Origin: JAOTWJ01 sp036398175
GTDB lineage: Bacteria; Gemmatimonadota; Gemmatimonadetes; Gemmatimonadales; GWC2-71-9
Direction of reading: 5' to 3'
NCBI GenBank assembly: GCA_036398175.1
Contig: DASWHL010000078.1
Location: forward strand, 1-64,000
DNA length: 64,000 nt
In this document: piece by piece, positions 18,088 to 26,870 of the stretch
Numbering within the stretch: the first letter of the stretch is position 1
How the letters are laid out: each line of letters starts with the position of its first letter
Position numbers and translations under genes: made by a program
Notes under the pieces: model-generated
Seen by the model: the letters and a program-made list of their open reading frames with translations, nothing else
The model's database searches: none
What the model was told of the DNA's origin: nothing

Positions 18088-19290
18088 ATGCCGGCCTCCC
18101 GCGCCCGCCTGGGCGTCATATTCCTCACGGTCTTCATTGATCTCGCCGGCTTCGGGCTGATCCTCCCGGTCCTGCCGTACTACGCCGAGCAATTCGGCGC
18201 CGTGGGGATCGGGTACGGCGCGCTGATCGGCATCTTCTCGCTGATGCAGTTCGTGGCGACCGTGGTGCTGGGTGGGCTGTCCGACCGCATCGGCCGGCGG
18301 CCGGTGCTGCTGGCGAGCATCCTGGTGGGAGCGGTCGGCTACACGATCTTCGGCGCGGCCGCGAGCTACGGCTGGCTGATCGTCGCCCGCGCCATTTCCG
18401 GGTTTTCCGGGGGCAACATCTCGGTGGCGCAGGCGTACATCGCGGACGTCACGTCCCCGGCCGAGCGGTCGCGCGGCATGGGACTGATCGGCGCCGCGTT
18501 CGGACTCGGGTTCATCGTGGGGCCGGGCATGGGGGCGGCAGCGGCGCATTTCGGCGGCCTCCGCGCCGTGGGGTTCGTGGCCGCGGGCCTCTGCCTCGTG
18601 AACTTCGTGTCCGCGTACTTCGTGCTGCACGAATCCCTGCGCCACGAACACCGCGCGGCCCGCCCGCTCGTGGACACCACGCACCTCGTGCGCGGCATCC
18701 GCGAGCCGCGCTTCCGGCCGGCGTTCCTGGTGTTCGGCGTGATCCCGTTCGCCTTCTCGGGCTACATCGTGGCGCTGCCGCTGTTCATGGAGCAGTCGTT
18801 CGGCTGGGGCTCCGGGCAGCTCGGCGTGTTCTTTACGGTGGTTGGCGTGATCGCCGCGAGCGTTCAGGGTTACCTGTTCGGCAAGATCCAGCGTCACGCG
18901 CGAGACGTGGCGCTGATCTCGCTCGGCGTGGCGGGGATGGCCATCGGCATCATGGCCATTCCGCTCGCGCATCGGGGGTTGGCCATCTACCCGTGGGTGG
19001 TGATCCTGGCGTTCGGCAACAGCGTGGCCGCGCCCGCGCTGACGGGGTTGATCTCCCGGCTCGCAGGGCCCGCGGAGCAGGGCGCCATGATGGGCGCCGC
19101 GCAGGCGCTCACCGCCATTGGGCGGTTCAGCGGGCCGCTGCTGTTTGGGTACCTCTACGATACGGCCGGCCCGACGGTCGCGTTCGTGGTGGCGGGGCTC
19201 GTGATGGTGGTGGCCTGGCTGGTGACGCTGCGGATTCAGGATCCGGGCGAACCGCCCCCGTCGGGTCCGTCGCGGCCAGTGCGCGAGTGA
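18088..19290 (+). CDS. MFS transporter, TetA/TCR-like
   Basis: The 400-residue protein has 12 predicted membrane helices. The first helices contain FIDLAGFGLILPVLPYYAE, and the loop 2-3 motif A is GGLSDRIGRRPVLL, both characteristic of TetA-like drug:proton antiporters. The C-terminal half contains QGYLFGKIQRHARDV and LAGPAEQGAMMGAAQAL, as in this family. The ATG at 18088 is chosen because helix 1 starts directly after it. Substrate unknown; tetracycline resistance should not be assumed. Confidence 0.85.
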   Translation: MPASRARLGVIFLTVFIDLAGFGLILPVLPYYAEQFGAVGIGYGALIGIFSLMQFVATVVLGGLSDRIGRRPVLLASILVGAVGYTIFGAAASYGWLIVARAISGFSGGNISVAQAYIADVTSPAERSRGMGLIGAAFGLGFIVGPGMGAAAAHFGGLRAVGFVAAGLCLVNFVSAYFVLHESLRHEHRAARPLVDTTHLVRGIREPRFRPAFLVFGVIPFAFSGYIVALPLFMEQSFGWGSGQLGVFFTVVGVIAASVQGYLFGKIQRHARDVALISLGVAGMAIGIMAIPLAHRGLAIYPWVVILAFGNSVAAPALTGLISRLAGPAEQGAMMGAAQALTAIGRFSGPLLFGYLYDTAGPTVAFVVAGLVMVVAWLVTLRIQDPGEPPPSGPSRPVRE

Positions 19291-19332
19291 ACTCGCGGCT
19301 CGGCGGCGGCCCGTAAACGGGCTAACGATCCT

Positions 19333-19372
19333 CCGCTTCAGCGGACGACGCCGAGCCGCGGCTTGAGCCGCG
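19333..19372. terminator. Two GC hairpins between convergent MFS and msrA genes
   Basis: CCGC-TTCA-GCGG (19333-19344) and CGCGGCT-TG-AGCCGCG (19357-19372) are perfect stem-loops in the 122-base gap between two convergent genes. They resemble the terminal hairpins of the large modular repeat found elsewhere in the window. Confidence 0.45.
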
Positions 19373-19412
19373 TACCCCGAGCCGTGTCCTGAGCCGCGCC
19401 CCTGTCAGCCCG

Positions 19413-19964
19413 TCACCGGGCGAACTGCGGCTTGAGCCGGGAGAGGTACGCCTTCCGCAGCTTCGCCACCTTGGGGGCGATCACCGCCTGGCAGTACGGC
19501 TGCCGGGTGTTCCGCCGGTAATACTCCTGGTGATAGGCCTCGGCGGGGTAGAACGCGTCGAGCGGCGCGATTTCCGTGACGATGGGCCGGTCGAAGACCT
19601 CCTGCTGCGTCAGCTCCGCGATCACGGCCTCGGCGGCGGTCCGCTGCGCCTCGTCGTGGATGAAGATCACCGAGCGATACTGTGTGCCGGCGTCCGGCCC
19701 CTGGCGATTCAGGGTCGTGGCGTCGTGGGTCACGAAGAAGACCTCGAGAATCTCCCGATAGCCGATGACCGCGGGATCGAACGCGACCTGCACCACCTCG
19801 GCATGACCGGTGGTGCCGGTGCAGACCAGCTCGTAGGACGGGTTGGGCGGGCTGCCGCCGGCGTACCCAGAGCGCACCGAGAGTACCCCCTGGAGCTGCT
19901 CGAAGACGGCTTCGAGGCACCAGAAGCAGCCGCCGCCGAGGGTGGCGAGTTCGGGATTGGACAT
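19413..19964 (-). CDS. msrA: Peptide-methionine (S)-S-oxide reductase
   Basis: The 183-residue enzyme repairs methionine sulfoxide. The active site GGCFWCLEAVF starts at residue ~11, with the nucleophilic Cys in GCFWC. SGYAGG, TGHAEVVQV and the AEAYHQEYY segment are all present. It is a single-domain MsrA without MsrB fusion, of the usual length. Confidence 0.95.
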   Translation of the reverse strand: MSNPELATLGGGCFWCLEAVFEQLQGVLSVRSGYAGGSPPNPSYELVCTGTTGHAEVVQVAFDPAVIGYREILEVFFVTHDATTLNRQGPDAGTQYRSVIFIHDEAQRTAAEAVIAELTQQEVFDRPIVTEIAPLDAFYPAEAYHQEYYRRNTRQPYCQAVIAPKVAKLRKAYLSRLKPQFAR

Positions 19965-20044
19965 GGCACCTGAAGGTGAACGAGGAATGACGAACCGGGA
20001 ATGACGAGCAGAAAACTAAACAGAACACGAACGCCGGGAATAGG

Positions 20045-21064
20045 TCATTCGCTGAGCAGGCTGGTGATGTAACGTTGGGGATCGCCGCCGCATTCGGTGA
20101 AGAGGTTGCGGAGGCGGCGGGCATCTACCGGCTGCCGCACGCCGTCGAGCGAGAAGGTGAGTCCCGGCTCCGGCACTGCCCTGCCGAGGCGCACCGGGAC
20201 CCACCCGATTCCGGTGGCGGCGCGCAACAGCTCGGCCTCGCGGTTTGGCGGGACGGTGAAGAGCAGCTCGAACTCGCCATGCGGGCCCGCATGAAGCGTC
20301 CACGCGGGAAGTCCCGCCGCCCCGGCCACCGCCGCCGCCCGCGCATCGGTCCAGTCCTCGAGGGGCGTGTCGAGTCGGAAGCCGACGCCGTTCCGCGTCA
20401 TCAACTCGTCGAGCGTGGCGATGGCGCCGTCGCTCGTGTCCATGCAGGCTCCGGCACGGCCACGGAGGAGCCGGCCTTCCGCGATTCGGGCGACGGGCCG
20501 GAACGGAAAACCGGCACCATGCGTGGTGGGTCGCAGCAGGCGGTCGCAGGCATATGCGCCGCCGGCGCCGAGGGGGGCGGATGCGTACAGGAGGTCGCCC
20601 GGGCGGCAGCCGCGGCGCGTGAGGGCCGGGGGACCGCGCACGAGCCCGATCGCGGTGGCCGCGAGGTGCAGCGCGGGTGAACCGTTGGTGTCCCCACCCA
20701 GCACCGCCAAACCCGTCGTGATGGCCGCCTCGGCGATGCCGCGCTGAAGCGCGTCCACCCAATCCGGGGCCGCGTCCGGCGGGAGCGACTCACACAACAG
20801 GATCCCCAGCGGTTCCGCGCCTACGGCGGCGAGGTCGCTCGCGTTCACCATGACGAGCATCCAGCCGATGAGCCACGGGTCGCCGTAGAGACCGGTCGCC
20901 AGCTCTTCCGCGAGCGCGTCCGTCGTGACGGCCAGGACCACGTCTGACCCGGGGAGCGCCACCAGCTCCGCGTCGCTCTCGTGCAGGCCGTTGAGCTGAA
21001 GCGGGGAGCGCGGCAGGCCGGCCACGAGCCGGGCGATGAGCTGGTGCTCGAGCACGGGCGTCAT
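20045..21064 (-). CDS. ThiL/AIR-synthase-like ATP-binding protein
   Basis: The 339-residue protein resembles thiamine-monophosphate kinase. Visible motifs are VTTDALAEEL, IGWMLVMVNASDLAAVGAEP, VLGGDTNG and MDTSDGAIATLDEL, which are metal/ATP ligands in ThiL. It may be a true ThiL or a relative recruited to another phosphorylation step. Its ATG overlaps the stop of the diacylglycerol-kinase-like gene (ATGA), so it is the last gene of a five-gene coupled operon. That context argues for a role in the operon's pathway. Confidence 0.7.
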   Translation of the reverse strand: MTPVLEHQLIARLVAGLPRSPLQLNGLHESDAELVALPGSDVVLAVTTDALAEELATGLYGDPWLIGWMLVMVNASDLAAVGAEPLGILLCESLPPDAAPDWVDALQRGIAEAAITTGLAVLGGDTNGSPALHLAATAIGLVRGPPALTRRGCRPGDLLYASAPLGAGGAYACDRLLRPTTHGAGFPFRPVARIAEGRLLRGRAGACMDTSDGAIATLDELMTRNGVGFRLDTPLEDWTDARAAAVAGAAGLPAWTLHAGPHGEFELLFTVPPNREAELLRAATGIGWVPVRLGRAVPEPGLTFSLDGVRQPVDARRLRNLFTECGGDPQRYITSLLSE

Positions 21065-21990
21065 GTGCACACCGCCAGCGCGCGCGGGTCGAGCGAGAAC
21101 TCCGCCTCGGTCGCCACCACGACCTCGCCGTCGCCCTCGACCGCGAAGGGCCGGTCGGCGGCGACGTGCAACCGTCGCCCCTGCCACGTGGCGGTGCCGG
21201 GGAGGCCCGTGAACCGGCCGCGCCGCAGGGCCAGAAAGGCGCGCAGGCGATCCCGCCGGTCCACGTCGCCGAGCAGGTGGACCATGAAGCGCCCGTTGCC
21301 GGGCTCGTACGCCGAGTCGTAGCGGAGCACGCCGGTGAAATGCGGGTTCTTCACGATGCCGAGGTTGGTGACCCCCACGGTGCGCTCCGGGCCATCGTCC
21401 GTCGTGATGGTCAGCGCGCGCGGGGCGCCATCCCTCAGGGCGGTCAGCGCGGCCCAGCCCATGCCGAGGCTCGCGTGCACGCGTTTCAGACGGGCAACTG
21501 CGGGGCTGTCGTTGAAGCGGCGGTTGCCGTCCGCCGTGATGCCGATGCTGGCATTGAGGATCCAGCGTCGGCAGTCCCAGTCGCCGCCGGGCAGGCGGTA
21601 GCGCAGGCGGCCGACGTCGTGCCGGACGGTCCGGTGGAAGGTCACGCGGACCGGCAGGCCCGCGAGCACCTGCGCGGCCCGATACGGCTTGTGAAAGTCG
21701 TTGCTCGAGCCCAGCCCCACGGCACCGAGGCGCAGTGACTCGCGGTCGCCGGCACTCGTGTGCTGGAGGATGGCGGAGACGACGAGATTCACGGTGCCGT
21801 CACCGCCGGCGGCAATGAGGTCGCACTCGCCATCCCGAATGGCGCGCCGGACGACCGCGCGCGCGTCGTCGGCGTCGCGCGGGAACACGGTGGTGAAGGG
21901 GCCCAGCCGCCGCGCGAGCCGCGGCGCCACGCGCTGCCACCGGGCCAGGCCCTTGCCGCCCCCGGCGGTGGGGTTCACGACGGCCAGCAT
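21061..21990 (-). CDS. Diacylglycerol kinase family lipid kinase
   Basis: The 309-residue protein has the DAGK catalytic fold: VVNPTAGGGKGL at the start, AAGGDGTVNLVV near residue 60 (GGDGT nucleotide motif), and GLGSSNDFHK where family members have GTGNDFAR. Such enzymes phosphorylate diacylglycerol, sphingoid bases or isoprenoid lipids. The stop codon overlaps the next start, and its ATG overlaps the UbiA stop by one base (TGATG). Confidence 0.85.
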   Translation of the reverse strand: MLAVVNPTAGGGKGLARWQRVAPRLARRLGPFTTVFPRDADDARAVVRRAIRDGECDLIAAGGDGTVNLVVSAILQHTSAGDRESLRLGAVGLGSSNDFHKPYRAAQVLAGLPVRVTFHRTVRHDVGRLRYRLPGGDWDCRRWILNASIGITADGNRRFNDSPAVARLKRVHASLGMGWAALTALRDGAPRALTITTDDGPERTVGVTNLGIVKNPHFTGVLRYDSAYEPGNGRFMVHLLGDVDRRDRLRAFLALRRGRFTGLPGTATWQGRRLHVAADRPFAVEGDGEVVVATEAEFSLDPRALAVCT

Positions 21991-22973
21991 CAGATCTGCT
22001 CCGGCATGGGCCGCCGGTGCAGCGTGGCCATGAAGCCCAGGTAGAACAGCGCGAGCAGGGGCGCCCACGCGGGACGAGCGGCGGCGGCGACGGTGGCGAG
22101 CAGGAGGATGTACGCGTGAACCACGGGCCCGATGGCCTCGTGCGCGTTCGCGTCCGACGTGACCCGGTGGGTGCGCCGCTGCGCCACGAGCGTGGTCCCG
22201 ATGGCGGGGAGCGCGAAGCCCGCGGTCGTCACCCATGCCAGGGGACCAGCCGGCAGGGCCGAGGCGGCGGCGGATGCCAGTCCGCCGACGAGTGCCAGGC
22301 CGGCGAGCACGTCGCTCACGCGGTGCGCCACTGGCAGCCCGAACACGACCGGGAGCGTGTGATAGCCGGTCGCACGGTCGGCGGAGGTGTCCTTGTAGTA
22401 GCCCACCAACACGAAGTTGGCGTAACCGAAGAGGGCGGCGGCCAGCGCGCCCAGCAGCGCGGGCGCGCGCCACGGCAGGCCGGCGCCCGCCTGGGCCGCG
22501 ATGAACAGCACGAGGGCCACGATCCACGCGTTGTACCACGGTCCGCCCCACCAACGCCGCTTGAACCACGTGTACGTGGCGAGGCCCACAATAGCGAGGC
22601 CGCAGAGCGGCAGCGTGCCGGGGGCAAAGCCGCCGATCACGAGGCCGGACGCGAGGAGCCCGGCGAGGCTCACGGCCAGCACGTCCTCGCGGCGGATACT
22701 GCCCCGCACCAGGGGCCGATACGGCGCGGAGAGGCTGTCGGTATCCAGCTGGAAGCAGTCCGTGAGCGCCTGCCCGAAGCCGTACGTCAGGAAAAACACG
22801 ACGCTGAGTGCCGCGACGCAGGCGAACCCCGGATCCCGCGCGAGCGCGAGGCCGGCGATGCCCGTGATGCCTGACACGAAAAGCAGGTACGGGCGCATCG
22901 TGGTGACGTAGTCGCGCCAGAAGCGCGCGGTCAGCAGGCGCGCCGGCGCGACAACGAGGACGAGGGTCGTCAC
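21990..22973 (-). CDS. UbiA family prenyltransferase
   Basis: The 327-residue integral membrane enzyme has about nine helices. The first Asp-rich motif is in ALTDCFQLDTDSLSAPYRPL and the second in YYKDTSADRATGYHTLP. UbiA enzymes attach polyprenyl groups to aromatic, sugar-phosphate or glycerol-phosphate acceptors; the acceptor cannot be read from sequence. The GTG start overlaps the SDR stop by four bases. Association with a lipid kinase and an SDR suggests a lipid rather than ubiquinone product. Confidence 0.85.
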   Translation of the reverse strand: MTTLVLVVAPARLLTARFWRDYVTTMRPYLLFVSGITGIAGLALARDPGFACVAALSVVFFLTYGFGQALTDCFQLDTDSLSAPYRPLVRGSIRREDVLAVSLAGLLASGLVIGGFAPGTLPLCGLAIVGLATYTWFKRRWWGGPWYNAWIVALVLFIAAQAGAGLPWRAPALLGALAAALFGYANFVLVGYYKDTSADRATGYHTLPVVFGLPVAHRVSDVLAGLALVGGLASAAASALPAGPLAWVTTAGFALPAIGTTLVAQRRTHRVTSDANAHEAIGPVVHAYILLLATVAAAARPAWAPLLALFYLGFMATLHRRPMPEQI

Positions 22974-23833
22974 GGCAGCACCTCCTGGAGGGGCCTCTCG
23001 GCGGCCCGGGCTATCCGCGCGCGGAACCGCGCCTGGCCGCGCCGGCCCATTCGATCGAGGAGCGGATAGAGCAGGGCAAAGAAGCCGGGCGACCACGTGA
23101 GCAGCCGCACGAGGAAGCCGCGCGCGCCCGGCACCAAGACTTCGCGGCGGGGCCGCACGAGGGTGCGCACGATGGCGCTGGCCACGTCCTCCGCGGCCAT
23201 GGGCGGGCTCGTAAACGCCATGGTGGAGGCCGGGTGTCGTGCTTCCACGCGGAGCTGGCCCGTATCGGCGGAGTCGGGGCAGATGCAGGAGACCGAGACG
23301 CCCGTGCCGCGAAGCTCGAGAGCCAGGGCCTGGCTGAAGCCACGCACCCCGAACTTGGTGGCGCAGTACACCGACTCGCCGGGCATGGGCGCGAGCCCGC
23401 CGAGCGACGCGACGGTGAGCAGGTGGCCGCCGCGCCGCTCCCGGAAATAGGGCACGAAGGTGCGGGCCACGAGTATCGTGCCCGTGAGGTTCGTGTCCAC
23501 CTGAAGCCGGATGTCGTCCGCGGCGCTCTCCGCGATCTCGGCCGGGCAGATCACGGCGGCGCAGTTGATGACCGCCGCCACGGCGCCGAAGGAGCCGGTG
23601 GCCGTGGCGAGCAGCGTGGTCAGGGTTGCGCCGTCGCGCACATCGGTGGGGCACGCGATGGCGCGGCCGCCGGCCAGGCGGATGGCGGACGCCAGCCGAC
23701 GTACCGTGTCGGCCTCGATGTCCGCCAGGACCAGCGCCGCGCCGGCGCTCCCGAGCCGACGCGCGGTGGCGGCGCCGATACCGTTGGCGGCGCCGATCAC
23801 CACGATGGCCCCGGCGTGGGGCAACGCGTTCAC
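22970..23833 (-). CDS. Short-chain dehydrogenase/reductase
   Basis: The 287-residue SDR has a GAANGIGAA nucleotide loop near residue 14, DVRDGATL, the NCAA segment, the catalytic Ser in TVASLGG and the YCATKFG Tyr-Lys pair. The C-terminal extension after residue ~230 is basic and hydrophobic and may associate with membrane. The substrate is unknown. The GTG start overlaps the upstream stop by four bases, which decides the start. Confidence 0.85.
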   Translation of the reverse strand: MNALPHAGAIVVIGAANGIGAATARRLGSAGAALVLADIEADTVRRLASAIRLAGGRAIACPTDVRDGATLTTLLATATGSFGAVAAVINCAAVICPAEIAESAADDIRLQVDTNLTGTILVARTFVPYFRERRGGHLLTVASLGGLAPMPGESVYCATKFGVRGFSQALALELRGTGVSVSCICPDSADTGQLRVEARHPASTMAFTSPPMAAEDVASAIVRTLVRPRREVLVPGARGFLVRLLTWSPGFFALLYPLLDRMGRRGQARFRARIARAAERPLQEVLP

Positions 23834-24258
23834 GGTCGCCTCCCGGGCCAGAGCCGCCAGGCCAGGCGGAGCCCGAGCAGGCCGCCTCCCAGGCACAGGC
23901 CGTTCACCAGCAACTCGAAGAGCGCGCCGGCGGTCACGGCCGCGTAATGGCCCTGGCGGGCGTAGAAGGTGACGTCAAGCAGGGCCAGGTAGAGGCTCAT
24001 CCCCGCGGCGGCGGCCAGGAGGAGGGCGCCGGCCGGGCGCCGGCGCAACAGGCCGATCCCGGCCGCGATGAGCAGGGCCGCGAACATCCCGTCCGCGATC
24101 AGAAACGCCCCCTCGAACGCCGTGACCACCGGGTCTCCGTGCCCCAGCGTGGCGCCGGACGTGAAGTAGATGATCCAGAATGCCGCAACGCAGGCCCCCC
24201 CGATCAGGGTGGCGATGGCCGCGACGCTCCAGGTCTTACCGCGTTCCGTGTAGTGCAT
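23830..24258 (-). CDS. Four-helix membrane protein of unknown function
   Basis: The 142-residue protein has four predicted membrane helices (~13-33, ~48-68, ~75-95 and ~105-130) and no motif I recognise. It is the first gene of the coupled operon and lies just downstream of the GTCAAG/CTTGAC operator. A membrane partner for the UbiA enzyme is a reasonable guess only. Confidence 0.6.
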   Translation of the reverse strand: MHYTERGKTWSVAAIATLIGGACVAAFWIIYFTSGATLGHGDPVVTAFEGAFLIADGMFAALLIAAGIGLLRRRPAGALLLAAAAGMSLYLALLDVTFYARQGHYAAVTAGALFELLVNGLCLGGGLLGLRLAWRLWPGRRP

Positions 24259-24302
24259 GCTCCCGGCCTTGCGAGGTCCTGGGGGAACGGTGCCGGCGAG
24301 GC

Positions 24303-24343
24303 GTCAAGGCCGTGTCAAGAGGGGGGCTTGACGGGGGCTTGAC
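24303..24343. promoter_or_regulatory. Symmetric four-half-site operator
   Basis: GTCAAG occurs at 24303 and 24314, and its complement CTTGAC at 24327 and 24338. The layout is GTCAAG-N5-GTCAAG-N7-CTTGAC-N5-CTTGAC. The 11-bp phasing puts half-sites on one face of the helix, a pattern expected for a regulator binding as a dimer of dimers. It sits between the operon start at 24258 and the radical-SAM start at 24388. The regulator is not in the window. Confidence 0.65.
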
Positions 24344-24387
24344 GGGATGGGGGCAGGGTTCGATCGCGGCCCCTGCGGGAGGTGCTG

Positions 24388-25815
24388 ATGTCCAGGCCGA
24401 CGATCGAGATCATCGTGCTGTTTCAGAATCTGGGCGAGGAGCGGGCGTACTACGCGCGGTCGCCGGCGCCGCCGCTGTCCGGCATTCTGCTGGCGGGGCT
24501 CACGCCGGACAGCGTGAACGTCCGGGTGCGGCACGAGATGGTGCGGCCCATTGACTACGACACGGACGCCGACATCATCGCGTTGAGCTTCATGGACTTC
24601 TGCGCCCCGCACGCATATGACGTGGCCCGGCGGTTCCGGGAGCGGGGCAAGATTGTCGTGGCGGGTGGGAAATACGCGTCCACGTTCCCGCAGGCGGTGC
24701 TGCCGCACATGGACGTTACGGTGGCGGGCGAAGCCGAGCGGATCTGGCCGCAGGTGGTGGAAGATCTCGTGGCGGGCCGGCACAGGCGCTTCTACGAGGC
24801 GCCCGCCGCGCCCTCACTCGAACGGATGCCGCCCCCGAGATACGATCTGGTGGAGCACCGCTACGCCGTATCGGTCGTGACCGAGGCCACGCGGGGCTGT
24901 CCGTTCAAGTGCACGTACTGCCAGCTGAACATCCGGCCCCTGCGGTTCCGCTGCCGGCCCATCGAGGACGTCATTGCCGACCTCACCGCCACCGCGCGTC
25001 TGCCGTATCCGCGCCGCAAGCTGGGCATGCTGTACGACAACAACCTGGGCGGCGACATGGGCTACGCCAAGGAGCTGCTCCAGGAGATCGCCAAGCTCCA
25101 GTTCTGGGCGCTGGGTGTCCAGTTCGCGTTCAACTGCCTGAACGATGACGAGTTCGTGGACCTGCTCGCGGCCGCCAACTGCCGGATGGCGTTCCTGGGC
25201 CTCGAGTCGCTGAACGAGCCGAGCCTGCTGGCGGTCCGGAAGCGCCAGAACAAGGTGAGCGAGTACGAGCGGAAGCTCGGCATGCTCAAGGAGCGGGGGA
25301 TCCTGTCGTTCACGGGCATGATGCTGGCGCTGGAGGAGGACACGCCGCAGTACTACGCCACGCTGCCGGAGCGGCTCGAGGAGGTGGACCCCAGCGCCAT
25401 CTTCCTGTCCATCTCGATTCCCATTCCGGGGACGCCGTTTCACCGGGAGATGGACGAGCAGGGTCGTATTTTCGACGACGATCTGGCGCACTACGAGGGC
25501 GACCACCTCGTGTTCGAGCCCAAGCACGTGACGGCCGAGGAGGTGTTCGCGACCCGGACGGGGCTGATGCGGTCGTTCTACTCGTGGCCGAGCGTGGGAC
25601 GGCGGTGGTGGCGGCTGATGCGGGCGTATTGGGGGAGCGGGCCGGCGTGGCGGAAGCTGTTCGGGAGCGGAGTGATTTCGTTCGTGCTGTTCCAGTTGTC
25701 GCGGTTCCAGCGGTATCACGCGCGGCAGCGGGTGTTTCCGGCGCGGGCGCCGGCGGTGCCCGAACGGAGAGCACCGGTGCGGCGGGTGGCCGTTACCGCC
25801 GGTGGATCCTGCTGA
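24388..25815 (+). CDS. B12-binding radical SAM enzyme
   Basis: The 475-residue protein has an N-terminal cobalamin-binding-like Rossmann domain (~5-135, DADIIALSFMDFC then VAGGKYAS) and a radical SAM barrel with the cluster motif CPFKCTYC at ~171. A DUF4070-like C-terminal region with SIPIPGTPFH follows. The layout resembles lipid-modifying enzymes such as hopanoid methylases and tetraether-lipid enzymes. GGGAGG precedes the ATG at 24388. The last codons (GGSC, stop) lie inside copy A of the modular repeat, so the repeat supplies the stop codon. Confidence 0.85.
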   Translation: MSRPTIEIIVLFQNLGEERAYYARSPAPPLSGILLAGLTPDSVNVRVRHEMVRPIDYDTDADIIALSFMDFCAPHAYDVARRFRERGKIVVAGGKYASTFPQAVLPHMDVTVAGEAERIWPQVVEDLVAGRHRRFYEAPAAPSLERMPPPRYDLVEHRYAVSVVTEATRGCPFKCTYCQLNIRPLRFRCRPIEDVIADLTATARLPYPRRKLGMLYDNNLGGDMGYAKELLQEIAKLQFWALGVQFAFNCLNDDEFVDLLAAANCRMAFLGLESLNEPSLLAVRKRQNKVSEYERKLGMLKERGILSFTGMMLALEEDTPQYYATLPERLEEVDPSAIFLSISIPIPGTPFHREMDEQGRIFDDDLAHYEGDHLVFEPKHVTAEEVFATRTGLMRSFYSWPSVGRRWWRLMRAYWGSGPAWRKLFGSGVISFVLFQLSRFQRYHARQRVFPARAPAVPERRAPVRRVAVTAGGSC

Positions 25816-25915
25816 AGCAGGCCCTCGGCCGCTATCTGTCGCCAAGGCGACCCGATCTAGCGCCCGTCTCACGGGCAGATGGCGGCCGAGGACCCGCTTC
25901 AGCGGGATTCACCCC
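25801..25915 (+). repeat. Modular cruciform repeat, copy A
   Basis: About 115 bp. The outer arms (TGGATCCTGCTGAAGCAGGC left, CCCGCTTCAGCGGGATTCA right) are complementary. Inside are two hairpins, GTCGCCAAGGCGAC then GCCCGTCTCACGGGC. Each outer arm can also fold by itself. Copies B, C and D are at 35236, 55591 and 57092. Confidence 0.85.
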
Positions 25916-25936
25916 CGCCGGCCAGGGCTCTCGATC

Positions 25937-26050
25937 CTACCCTCGTATCCACAGCCCCATGATCGGGATCAGCAGGCTGGCCCAGGCCACGAACAGCCAG
26001 CGGGTCTGCTCGCCCAGTCGTCGCTCGATCACCGCATGGAGGTCGGCCAG
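25937..26050 (-). pseudogene. C-terminal remnant of a small coiled-coil/membrane protein
   Basis: The open frame ends at a TAG at 25937. It reads HAVIERRLGEQTRWLFVAWA followed by a hydrophobic helix ending GLWIRG. This looks like the tail of a short coiled-coil protein with one membrane helix. Its N-terminus is missing and replaced by the SWIM fragment. Confidence 0.45.
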
Positions 26051-26264
26051 TAGCCGTGGTCCGGAAGGAACGGGCAGTCGAGCCGTCGAGCCCGCCATAC
26101 CCGTCGGGCACGATCAGGACCTGGTAGGGACGGGTACCACGCACGCGCGCCGACCAGCCAGCTTCCTCGCCGCTCAGCAGCATGACGCGGCCGCTCGCGT
26201 AGTATTCGGCCCCGGGGGCGCGGGTGGAAGCGGGGAACAGGGAAGTCAGGTCCGGTGGAATCAC
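26031..26264 (-). pseudogene. SWIM zinc-finger protein N-terminal remnant, frameshifted
   Basis: The open frame from 26264 reads ASTRAPGAEYYASGRVMLLS and VRGTRPYQV, typical of the N-terminus of SWIM-domain helicase-associated proteins. After LDGS near 26079 the expected CPFLPDHGYW zinc-binding segment continues in another frame. The rest of the gene is absent. Confidence 0.5.
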
Positions 26265-26462
26265 GCCCGCAATGATCGCCGTAACGCGAGACCACCGAAA
26301 GGTGAAGCGTGCGGTATCGCGCTGCGGCGAAACGATGATGCCGCGATGGTGGTGGCGGCAGCATCACGAGAGCCGACGCACCTCCGCAACGAGAGCCGCC
26401 TTCACGATCTCCCAATCCACCGGCCGGTCGGTCCCTCCTTGGCCACCCTCCTTTGGTGGCGC

Positions 26463-26642
26463 TGAACCCACCGCGGGATCGGTAAACGTCACCCTGGGCA
26501 GGGCGGTGAGATCGTAGCGCTTGGCAAGGCCGGTGAGCGCGTTCTCGGCCGCGACGCTCGCGCCATACGCCGCGACATAGACGAACCTCGGATCGCCAAT
26601 CACGTCGTTCGCGGCGTAGAGATCGGCGGCGCTCGTGCGGAG
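26463..26642 (-). pseudogene. Internal fragment of a second mercuric reductase gene
   Basis: About 60 codons on the minus strand (AADLYAANDVIGDPRFVYVA to TFTDPAVGSA) align with the MerA segment ending in PRVTFTDPAVASVG of the intact gene on the other strand, at roughly two thirds identity. It is therefore a diverged paralogue, not a simple duplication. The flanking sequence does not match MerA. Between it and the mer promoter (26660-26779) the plus strand has a short open stretch I cannot identify. Confidence 0.7.
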
Positions 26643-26799
26643 ATGCTCTGGCCGACTCGGTCCGCGCCGCCCTGCCACGCTGCCGGGGCTGGATGGCGAG
26701 GACCTGGTGCTCCGGCTGCGCGCGCACGCCGGCCGGATGCGGCGACTGCTCGAGCGTCACGAGCCGAGGATGCGGATGTAGCGTACCCCAGCGTGGGCC

Positions 26800-26831
26800 T
26801 TGACCTTATACCATGATATAAGGTGTATCCT
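26800..26831 (+). promoter_or_regulatory. MerR-type promoter/operator of the mer operon
   Basis: A -35 like TTGACC (26800) and a -10 like TATCCT (26826) are separated by about 20 bases. Between them is the dyad ACCTTATA-N6-TATAAGGT (26803-26824). The overlong spacer filled by a dyad is the hallmark of promoters that MerR family proteins untwist. Confidence 0.8.
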
Positions 26832-26870
26832 TCCCCCGGAGCGACGAACCCTGACAGGGGAGGCCGTGGC

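Noticed and set aside
18088..19290. Calling the MFS gene tetracycline resistance
   Set aside because: Motifs fit the broad TetA-like group only, and there is no linked TetR or mobile context.
25801..25915. tRNA or T-box because of the cloverleaf-like fold
   Set aside because: There is no T-loop sequence, acceptor or anticodon arm, and four near-identical copies occur in both orientations.
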